Positions 49,947 through 57,780 of a stretch of 64,000 bases of DNA are shown here, in pieces (the stretch's first letter is position 1; every line of letters begins with the position of its first letter). Under the pieces are notes generated by a model. That model had not been told where the DNA came from and made no database searches. It was given only the letters and a program-made list of their open reading frames with translations. The DNA comes from Chitinophaga pinensis (GTDB lineage Bacteria > Bacteroidota > Bacteroidia > NS11-12g > UBA955), in assembly GCA_945877575.1 (NCBI GenBank), contig CAMDUE010000004.1, forward strand, positions 144,547 to 208,546. The letters are read 5' to 3'. The translations under genes and the position numbers were made by a program.

Positions 49947-52658
49947 ATGCTTTTCAAACGGCTTCTTCTCATTTTCTTCGGATTTATTGGACTTTCATAC
50001 ATTCACGCTCAATCGGTAATTAAAGGCCGGGTGGTAGACGAATTATCTGGCGAGCTTCTCGAAGGGGCCATTGTAAAGGCAAAATCAGTCAGTGCGCAAG
50101 TTTCAAGAAATGGAACCTACACGCTGAGTCTACCCATGGGTGAGTATCAGATTATTGCTTCGCTAGAAGGATACAATCCAGATACCATTTACATCCAAGC
50201 TGATAGGAACTTAATCACAGATGTAAATTTTGCTCTGGAAAATTTGAGTGCTAGCATTCAAGCAGTTCAAATTGTGGCTTCTGTAGCCAAAGATCGCAAA
50301 ACGCCTATAGCTTACAGCAATTTAAGTGGTAAGGAAATCAGTGAGCGATTGGGAAGTGCCGATATGCCCATGTTGTTGAATAATACTCCTGGAGTTTATG
50401 CAACACAGCAGGGCGGTGGATCTGGAGATGCTCGTATTACCATTCGTGGTTTTAGTCAAAGAAACATTGCGGTCATGATTGACGGTATTCCAGTCAATGA
50501 CATGGAAAACGGTTGGGTTTACTGGAGCAATTGGTTTGGTCTTAGCGGTGTAACAGCTCTGACTCAGGTTCAACGTGGATTGGGAAGCAGCAGAATTGCA
50601 AATCCCGCAGTGGGAGGAACCATGAACATCATTACCAAGGGTATAACTCGAAATTCATCGATTGCTGCAAATGTTGAAGTAGGTGATTCAAGATATCAAA
50701 AATTCAGTTTAGACTACAGCAGTGGCAGATTAAAAGGCGATTGGGGAATTGTTGCTTCATTAACAAAACGATCTTCAACGGGATATGTAGATGGCTTATT
50801 TGATGATATGTATGCCTATTTCATTAAGGTAGAAAAAGAATGGGGCAAAAAACATTCACTTTCATTTACGGCCATAGGTGCTCCACAGTCGCATGGTCAG
50901 CGTTCCTTCAAAGCGAGATTGAGCTTATACGATGATGGATTGGCTAGGCAATTGGGAATGGACACAGTTGTAGCGGGAATGCCCATCAACCAAGGTAGGA
51001 AATACAATCAACATTGGGGATACTTAGATACCGGTGTGACCTTGAATCAAAACAACGGTCAATTGGAATATTCTGGAAACCAGTTCAGAGTGAATGAAAG
51101 GGTCAATCAGTTCCATAAACCTCAAGTGTACCTTAAATACGATTATAAACCCAACGCCAAATGGTTTTCAAATACCATTGTGTACATGTCGCAAGGAAAC
51201 GGGGGTGGAACCGTTGGCGAACGAATCAAACAAGCCCCAAATCCCTATGGAAATTATAATTTTCAGTCAGTATACGAACAAAACATAGACCTTGGATTAA
51301 CTTCTGCTTATGATCCCAAGTATTCAAATGATTTGAGAAAATCATCGGGCATTTTGTTGAGAGGGGTAAACAATCACCGTTGGTATGGTTTATTGAACAC
51401 CACTCAGTATAAGATTACCAAGCGAACCAACTTGACGGGCGGTATTGATTTGAGAACATACAGAGCAGAACATTACAGAGAGGTTTATGACTTAATTGGC
51501 GGAGACTATTTTATACCCGATGCCAATGAGATGAATCCAAATTACGACAAAAACCATCTTTATAAAAAAGGCGATATTTTCAATTATCACAACGATGGCT
51601 TGGTGCGATGGGCAGGTGCTTATTTGGAGACTGAATACACTAAGAATCAATTATCGGCATTTTTTAATGTGAGCGGAAGTCAAACTGCTTATCAGCGTGT
51701 TGATTATTTTAAAAAGGATTCTTCGGGAAATGCTCAGAAGACGCCATGGGTTAACTTCTCAGGATACACTTTAAAGACGGGCGCTAACTACAACTTTACC
51801 AGAAAGTTCAATACGTTTGTCAATCTTGGTTATTTGAATAGACCCACTCGCTTTAATAACGTATTCGACAACCGTAACACTCAAATTCAAGACGCTAAAA
51901 ATGAAATAGTTTATGCCTTAGAAGGTGGATCTGGTTACAAAAACAAGCGTATTGCTTTGAACCTAAATGCTTATTACACTCTTTGGGAAAATCGTCCGGT
52001 TGATTTTCAACCCACCTTTAGAGATGCCGATGACAATCCTATGACTTACAACATCAACGGATTAAAAGCTCGTCATATGGGTGCTGAATTACAGGCGGCA
52101 ATTAAGGCAGGCGACGGTATTACTTTGGAGTTTTCGTTGGCCGCAGGTGATTGGATTTGGAGATCGGGTAGCAATGCTACGGTGAGAAATGATGCCGGAG
52201 ATTCAATAGGTCAATTTAGTTTTGATGCAGCTGGAGTGCATGTGGGCGATGCCGCTCAAAATCAAGTGGCTGGTTTAATAAGATGGGAGCCAACCTATTT
52301 AAAAGGAGCTTACTTTTCGCTTCAGTATGTATATTTTGGAAAGCACTTTGCAGATTTTGAACCCATTGCATTGCGCGGTGACATGGCTGGAAAAGAGTCA
52401 TTCAAGATTCCAAATTATTGGTACATGAATTTCAACGGAGGATATGCCTTCGATTTGAAAAACAGCGTTAAAGTTCGCTTGTACTTTAACATCTCCAATA
52501 TGACAAATAATCTTTACATCAGTGATGCACAACATAGAAGCACAGCGGCTGATATTGCAGATCCATCAGCAGCACGAAATGTCTTCAATCCGCGTAATTT
52601 AGAAGTTTTTGTCTCTCAAGGTTTGAGATACACCACTGGAATCAGGGTATCGTTTTAA
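49947..52658 (+). CDS. TonB-dependent receptor with carboxypeptidase-like domain
   Basis: 903 residues: signal peptide (FFGFIGLSYIHAQ), carboxypeptidase-regulatory-like domain (VIKGRVVDELSGELLEGAIV), plug with MLLNNTPGVYATQQGG, RITIRGFSQRNIAVMIDGIP and GLGSSRIANPAVGGTMNIIT, then a large beta-barrel ending TTGIRVSF. It lies between two secreted proteins (LTD and endonuclease I) and next to a nucleotidase, so its substrate may be nucleic-acid breakdown products or phosphate-containing molecules; that is inference from neighbours only. Confidence 0.9.
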   Translation: MLFKRLLLIFFGFIGLSYIHAQSVIKGRVVDELSGELLEGAIVKAKSVSAQVSRNGTYTLSLPMGEYQIIASLEGYNPDTIYIQADRNLITDVNFALENLSASIQAVQIVASVAKDRKTPIAYSNLSGKEISERLGSADMPMLLNNTPGVYATQQGGGSGDARITIRGFSQRNIAVMIDGIPVNDMENGWVYWSNWFGLSGVTALTQVQRGLGSSRIANPAVGGTMNIITKGITRNSSIAANVEVGDSRYQKFSLDYSSGRLKGDWGIVASLTKRSSTGYVDGLFDDMYAYFIKVEKEWGKKHSLSFTAIGAPQSHGQRSFKARLSLYDDGLARQLGMDTVVAGMPINQGRKYNQHWGYLDTGVTLNQNNGQLEYSGNQFRVNERVNQFHKPQVYLKYDYKPNAKWFSNTIVYMSQGNGGGTVGERIKQAPNPYGNYNFQSVYEQNIDLGLTSAYDPKYSNDLRKSSGILLRGVNNHRWYGLLNTTQYKITKRTNLTGGIDLRTYRAEHYREVYDLIGGDYFIPDANEMNPNYDKNHLYKKGDIFNYHNDGLVRWAGAYLETEYTKNQLSAFFNVSGSQTAYQRVDYFKKDSSGNAQKTPWVNFSGYTLKTGANYNFTRKFNTFVNLGYLNRPTRFNNVFDNRNTQIQDAKNEIVYALEGGSGYKNKRIALNLNAYYTLWENRPVDFQPTFRDADDNPMTYNINGLKARHMGAELQAAIKAGDGITLEFSLAAGDWIWRSGSNATVRNDAGDSIGQFSFDAAGVHVGDAAQNQVAGLIRWEPTYLKGAYFSLQYVYFGKHFADFEPIALRGDMAGKESFKIPNYWYMNFNGGYAFDLKNSVKVRLYFNISNMTNNLYISDAQHRSTAADIADPSAARNVFNPRNLEVFVSQGLRYTTGIRVSF

Positions 52659-52668
52659 TTTAGAAAAT

Positions 52669-54873
52669 ATGAAAAAATATATAATCATCGCTTTTTTGGG
52701 TTATTTCGCCCTGAATGTCAATGCGCAGGGCACATTACCCATGAAATGGGATTTTGATGCAGCTACTACTCCTACTGGATTTTCAGCTGATTTAGGACCT
52801 GCCGGTGGGAAAACCGTTTATACAAGTTCAAATTTGGTATACAGTACTCCCAATGCCTGTAGGTTGGATTACTCTGGTGAGTATGTTATGGCGCATTGGT
52901 CAGGAAAAGCTGATACCATAACCTTTTACTTTGCAGGAACCAATAACCCTCCCTCATATACAGGGTGGAAAGGTACTGTTACTTGTGACGAAAGTATTGA
53001 TGGCACAAATTGGACTAACGTGAAAGAGTATATCGACAATGTTGAAAATAATGCTACCAAACATATGGTTCGTGTTAGTTCAAAAGCAAGATACTTTAGA
53101 ATATTTTACAAGACCAAAGTTTCAAATTACAATCTAGCAATAGACCATTTTGAAGTATTTCCGGCCCCAGCCGGTATAACCCCGGAGATCAAGGTTTCTT
53201 ACAACAATCAATTGCAGATTGATGGTGGTAAGGTACAAACCGGAAACGATACCTTAATTAGTTTAAATGTTGCAAATAACAGTAAAATGGAAGATTTGGT
53301 GATTTCTGATTTAAGACTTTCAGGAACTCAAGCTTCTAGTTTTGAGTTGCAGAGTTCAGCACCTATAACAATCAAACCACTGGAGTCTACTACATTATTG
53401 GTGCATTTAATAGCAACCAGTACTGGTACACATGAAGCTACTTTGCATATTGCTTCAAACGACCCAGATATTGACACTTTTGATTTGACCGTGCAAACCA
53501 TCAAAGGAAAGACTGCTACAGAACCATTAAACGGTGTTTCTAACTTATCATTAGATACAAAAGCATTCAGGATTGCAGCTTCTTTCAACAAGAGTGACGC
53601 AGAACAATATTTGATCATGGTTACTAAAGAGGGAACTTCTTCCAGTACTCCTGTAGATGGACAATTCTACGATGTTGGGTCATATTTGGGGAACTCTCGC
53701 ATTGTTTCAAACGATGATCAATTTTCGAATATAGATATAGATAATATTATAGCTAACACTGAATATAATATTACTATTTATAGTTATAATGGCTATGGTT
53801 CTTTCACCAATTACAACCAAAGCAAAGCTGTTTCTTCCAAGGTGACAACTCCTGGATTACAGGTTGCAAATTATTACGATGGTATAGATCCTAAAGCTTC
53901 TACCTTCTTATCAGATTTGCAAACCCTTTTGAAGAATCACAGGCAAGTATATTACAGTAATTATTCATCAACTGTTGTTGATAATTTCGAAGCTAGAGAT
54001 ACTATCAACGGTGATAGGGTGGTAGACTGTTTTTATTCTGGTTATAACTACGTTTATACTCCTCCATTTTCTCATGCAGTAATGTCGAGAGAACACTGTT
54101 ACCCCTTCAGCTATATGGGCACTGCAAACCAAGACGGTCCGCATTACAGCGATCTCCATGTTTTGAGAACAGTTCATCAAACAGAAGTAAATGCAGTTAG
54201 ATCAAACTACCCGTTGAATAATTTGAAAGAAGTGAGATCAACTTTCGTTGCAGGAAAATACGGTAAAGACAGCGCAGGTAATTTTGCCTACGAACCTCGT
54301 GACTTTGCCAAAGGATCAGCGGCGCGCGCCAACTTATATGAGTGTGTGACTTATCATTCATCATCAGCACCTTTTACTTTGCCAACCAGCAACCAGTTCA
54401 TTTATGAATTGCAAGATGAATTTGTACTGAAGCGTTGGAACACCCAATATCCTCCAACAAAATGGGAGATTGCCCGTCAAGAATACATTGCTCAGGCATC
54501 GGTACAAGGAAATAGAAACCCTTTTGTTGATTATCCTGAATGGGCGTGTTACGTGAAATTTTCGGATATGTCACACGTGCCTAACGGTGATTTATGTCAG
54601 CCTGCAAAACAATCTAAAGTATTGACCCCAGAAGTTACTATTAACGTTTATCCAAATCCTGTAGTTGATCAATTTCAAGTTGATTTGAAAGGTTTCAACG
54701 GTAAAAATGTGGACGTATACGTAATTGACTATTTTGAGCGCACTGTTTATCAAAGCAATACAATAGCTTCAAATATTTCGATTGATGGCAAAAATTGGAC
54801 TGCCGGAAATTATTTGCTGTTGATTCGTTCTAAAGATGGTTCAACTGCCGCAGTAAATTTAGTGAAGCCATAA
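52669..54873 (+). CDS. T9SS-secreted endonuclease I family protein
   Basis: 734 residues. After a signal peptide (IAFLGYFALNVNAQ), an N-terminal beta-sandwich (residues about 20-165), an ASH/HYDIN-like domain (about 170-285) and a FN3-like domain (about 290-400) precede the nuclease domain. Its motif is SREHCYPF (His476), YSDLHVLRTVHQTEVNAVRS (His497 region) and YEPRDFAKGSAARANLYEC, the pattern of the endonuclease I/Vvn family, which cuts DNA and RNA outside the cell. A T9SS type-A sorting domain ends the protein (INVYPNPVVDQFQVDLKG). With the nucleotidase, LTD protein and TonB receptor it suggests extracellular nucleic-acid use. Confidence 0.88.
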   Translation: MKKYIIIAFLGYFALNVNAQGTLPMKWDFDAATTPTGFSADLGPAGGKTVYTSSNLVYSTPNACRLDYSGEYVMAHWSGKADTITFYFAGTNNPPSYTGWKGTVTCDESIDGTNWTNVKEYIDNVENNATKHMVRVSSKARYFRIFYKTKVSNYNLAIDHFEVFPAPAGITPEIKVSYNNQLQIDGGKVQTGNDTLISLNVANNSKMEDLVISDLRLSGTQASSFELQSSAPITIKPLESTTLLVHLIATSTGTHEATLHIASNDPDIDTFDLTVQTIKGKTATEPLNGVSNLSLDTKAFRIAASFNKSDAEQYLIMVTKEGTSSSTPVDGQFYDVGSYLGNSRIVSNDDQFSNIDIDNIIANTEYNITIYSYNGYGSFTNYNQSKAVSSKVTTPGLQVANYYDGIDPKASTFLSDLQTLLKNHRQVYYSNYSSTVVDNFEARDTINGDRVVDCFYSGYNYVYTPPFSHAVMSREHCYPFSYMGTANQDGPHYSDLHVLRTVHQTEVNAVRSNYPLNNLKEVRSTFVAGKYGKDSAGNFAYEPRDFAKGSAARANLYECVTYHSSSAPFTLPTSNQFIYELQDEFVLKRWNTQYPPTKWEIARQEYIAQASVQGNRNPFVDYPEWACYVKFSDMSHVPNGDLCQPAKQSKVLTPEVTINVYPNPVVDQFQVDLKGFNGKNVDVYVIDYFERTVYQSNTIASNISIDGKNWTAGNYLLLIRSKDGSTAAVNLVKP

Positions 54874-54880
54874 TATTTCG

Positions 54881-55753
54881 ATGTTAAAATTGGATTTTCA
54901 CTCGGCCGAATTCACCAATGCGATGGATTTATGGCTTTCTGAGGATGTAGGCACGGGTGATTATTCATCCTTAGGAAGCATTGACGCTGATGCGATAGGT
55001 ACTTCTCAGCTCATTTTAAAGGAGAATGGTGTCATTGCCGGTCTCGAATGGGCCGAAGTTTTTTTGAGAAGGGTAGATTCGGATATTCAATTTGAGTTGC
55101 TTTCTAAAGATGGTGAATTTTTAGAGAAAGGTACCATTTTGGCAAAAGCCGAAGGCAATGTTCGTTCTTTGTTAAAAGCCGAGAGATTGATGCTCAATGT
55201 ACTTCAAAGATTATCTGGTGTTGCTACTCAAACCCGAAACTTGGTAGATTTTGTTAAAGATACTGGAGTCACTTTGCTCGATACCCGAAAAACCACTCCT
55301 GGTTTACGGATGTTAGAGAAATGGGCTGTATCATTGGGAGGTGCTCAGAATCACAGGATTGGTCTTTACGACATGGTTATGTTGAAAGACAATCACGTTG
55401 ATTCGGCGGGTGGAATTACTGCTGCTGTAGAAAAGACCCGTAAATTTCTGTCAGAACAGAATCTAGATTTAAAAATTGAGGTTGAAACCCGAAATTTAGA
55501 CGAGGTAAATGAGGCCTTAGTCAATAAAGTGGATAGAATCATGTTTGATAATTTCAGCATTGAGCTTTGCAGAGAAGCAGTGAAATTGGTTGATAAAAGA
55601 GCCGAAACCGAAGCATCGGGCGGAATTACGAGAGATTCAATCAGAGAATATGCCCTAACTGGAGTGCAATTCATTAGTGTGGGTGCATTGACTCATAGCG
55701 TAAGTGCATTAGATATCAGTTTCAAGACTAAAATAAAGGCACGTAATTTGTAG
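54881..55753 (+). CDS. nadC: Nicotinate-nucleotide diphosphorylase (carboxylating)
   Basis: 290 residues. Quinolinate phosphoribosyltransferase features: EDVGTGDYSS, LLDTRKTTPGLRMLEKWAVS, GGAQNHRIGLYDMVMLKDNH, IEVETRNLDEVNEAL and ASGGITRDSIREYA, followed by FISVGALTHS. It forms nicotinate mononucleotide from quinolinate and PRPP in NAD synthesis. It starts 7 bp after the nuclease stop but is a housekeeping gene. Confidence 0.97.
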   Translation: MLKLDFHSAEFTNAMDLWLSEDVGTGDYSSLGSIDADAIGTSQLILKENGVIAGLEWAEVFLRRVDSDIQFELLSKDGEFLEKGTILAKAEGNVRSLLKAERLMLNVLQRLSGVATQTRNLVDFVKDTGVTLLDTRKTTPGLRMLEKWAVSLGGAQNHRIGLYDMVMLKDNHVDSAGGITAAVEKTRKFLSEQNLDLKIEVETRNLDEVNEALVNKVDRIMFDNFSIELCREAVKLVDKRAETEASGGITRDSIREYALTGVQFISVGALTHSVSALDISFKTKIKARNL

Positions 55754-55765
55754 TTATAAAGTATT

Positions 55766-56344
55766 ATGAAAAAGTATAGTTTCATTGCAGGCGTTGTGGT
55801 ATTGGCGGTTGCAATTTTAGCTTGTTCAAATTCGAGCAGCAAGCAAACAAATGAAGATTCAACAGTGACTGTAGAGCAAACATCAACAGAGGCAGTAGCG
55901 ATGAATACATCCCTCGAAACAGCAAACGCCATTGATGAACCCATGAGCACAGAATTAAAGTGGTTCGGTTTTGAAGAAGGATATGCAAAGTCAGTGAAGG
56001 AAGGAAAGATTCTTTTGGTTGATGCATATACTGATTGGTGCGGATGGTGCAAGGTGATGGATAAAAAAACATACACAGATCCAGGGGTAATCAAAGAGTT
56101 GAATACCTATTTTGTGTGTGTGAAATTCAATCCAGAAATATCGAAAGAATTTGCATTTGCGAATAGGAAAATGCAAGCTCCTGAGTTGTTGCAATATTTG
56201 GGTAACGGACAAGTTACTGGCTTCCCTGCAACCATTTTTTGGCCAAATGTGGGTAAAGATGAGGCAAGATATGTACAGCCAGGATTTTTACCTCCGGCAG
56301 ACTTTTTGCAGCTTTTGGGATTGGCTAAAGAAAAGAAATCCTAA
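55766..56344 (+). CDS. Thioredoxin-fold lipoprotein
   Basis: 192 residues with a lipobox (VVLAVAILACSNSSS) and a Ser/Thr-rich linker. The thioredoxin-like domain contains the redox motif in YTDWCGWCKVMDKKTY (CGWC) and PATIFWPNVG with the cis-proline position. DUF255/thioredoxin_7-like proteins of this kind are periplasmic disulfide reductases or isomerases. It lies 12 bp after nadC and 5 bp before rlmD, so the three are probably co-transcribed. Confidence 0.85.
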   Translation: MKKYSFIAGVVVLAVAILACSNSSSKQTNEDSTVTVEQTSTEAVAMNTSLETANAIDEPMSTELKWFGFEEGYAKSVKEGKILLVDAYTDWCGWCKVMDKKTYTDPGVIKELNTYFVCVKFNPEISKEFAFANRKMQAPELLQYLGNGQVTGFPATIFWPNVGKDEARYVQPGFLPPADFLQLLGLAKEKKS

Positions 56345-56349
56345 CATCT

Positions 56350-57774
56350 GTGGCGAGAAGACAGAAATTAGCCAAGTTCATAGAGAAGTTGGAGATTACC
56401 TCAGCGGGTGCCGAGGGTCATAGTATTGGTAGGGTTGACAATCAGGTAGTTTTTGTGAAATACGCGGCGCCCGGCGATGTGGTAGACGTGCGTGTAGTGC
56501 AAAAGAAAAAGAAGTTCATGGAAGGGCAAATAGTGCGTTTTCATGAAAAATCTACAGCTCGAATTGAGCCTTTTTGCGAGTATTTTACTCTTTGCGGGGG
56601 CTGTAAATGGCAGCATTTATCTTATCAAGATCAATTGGCGTTTAAGCAGCAACAAGTCATAGATTCTATGCAGAGATTGGGTGGAATTGAAGAATTTCAA
56701 GTAATGCCCATCGCCGGTTGTGAGCAAACACAAGGTTATAGAAATAAATTGGAGTTGACCTTCAGTGAGAAATCATGGGTGGCTCATTTTGACAAAGAAA
56801 ATCCTACCGAAAAGCCGCCTGCATTGGGATTCCATATTCCTGGGCAGTTTAGCAAGATTTTGGACATTGAAAAGTGTCATTTGATGCCCGATTTCGTGAA
56901 TCAGATTCAACGTTCATTGAAAGAGTTTTGCATTAAACAGGGATATTCCTTTCACGATATCCAATTGCACGAGGGCCTCATGCGCACCGCTATGTTCAGA
57001 TGCAACAGCAAGAATGAATGGATGGTATTGGTGTCGTTTTATTACAGAGACGAGGAAGCTATATCAGCGGTGATGAATCATTTGAAGTCGACTTTTATGG
57101 ATTCACAACAGGGCGATAATAAAGTGGTTTCTTTGGTCTACGTGGTGAATACGAAGATGAATGATTCGCTCCAAGGTACTGAGGTAGATTATTTTGCCGG
57201 AGATGCCTATTTGACGGAGACGCTGGGAGATAAAAAGTATAAGATTCAGCCCTTGAGTTTTTTTCAAACCAATAGTGCACAAGCCAAAGTCTTGTATGAT
57301 ATTACCCGTGATTTTGCTGGTTTAACAGGCACGGAATTGGTGTATGATTTATACACTGGAACAGGTAGTATAGCGCTTTATGTGTCAGACAAGGCGAGGA
57401 AAGTGGTGGGAATAGAATATGTTGAAGCCGCTATTGAAGATGCCAAGGTGAATTCACAGTGGAATTCAGTAGAAAATTGTGAGTTTTTTGCGGGGGACAT
57501 GAAAGACATCTTGACCTCTGAATTTATTGCTCACCATGGCAAACCCGATGTCATTATCACAGATCCTCCACGTGAAGGAATGCATCCAGATGTTGTAAAC
57601 AGAATTTTGGAGTCGGAGCCAAATAGAATTGTTTATGTGAGTTGCAATCCAGCAACACAGGCTCGAGATGCAAAGTTGTTGTCAGAAAAATACAGGTTGG
57701 TTAAGATCCAACCGGTGGATATGTTTCCACATACCCACCATGTTGAGAATGTAGCGCTATTTGAGCGCTTATAA
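56350..57774 (+). CDS. rlmD: 23S rRNA (uracil-C5)-methyltransferase, RlmD/RumA type
   Basis: 474 residues starting GTG at 56350 (MARRQKLAKFIEKLEITSAG). A TRAM domain (GHSIGRVDNQVVFVKYAAPG) precedes the iron-sulfur cysteines (FCEYFTLCGGCKWQHLSYQD) and the methyltransferase domain with DLYTGTGSIALYVSDKA, VIITDPPREGMHPDVV and the catalytic cysteine in IVYVSCNPATQARD. It methylates a 23S rRNA uracil at C5. The exact RlmD versus RlmC position is by analogy; length and cluster type fit RlmD. Confidence 0.92.
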   Translation: MARRQKLAKFIEKLEITSAGAEGHSIGRVDNQVVFVKYAAPGDVVDVRVVQKKKKFMEGQIVRFHEKSTARIEPFCEYFTLCGGCKWQHLSYQDQLAFKQQQVIDSMQRLGGIEEFQVMPIAGCEQTQGYRNKLELTFSEKSWVAHFDKENPTEKPPALGFHIPGQFSKILDIEKCHLMPDFVNQIQRSLKEFCIKQGYSFHDIQLHEGLMRTAMFRCNSKNEWMVLVSFYYRDEEAISAVMNHLKSTFMDSQQGDNKVVSLVYVVNTKMNDSLQGTEVDYFAGDAYLTETLGDKKYKIQPLSFFQTNSAQAKVLYDITRDFAGLTGTELVYDLYTGTGSIALYVSDKARKVVGIEYVEAAIEDAKVNSQWNSVENCEFFAGDMKDILTSEFIAHHGKPDVIITDPPREGMHPDVVNRILESEPNRIVYVSCNPATQARDAKLLSEKYRLVKIQPVDMFPHTHHVENVALFERL

Positions 57775-57780
57775 TATTGT

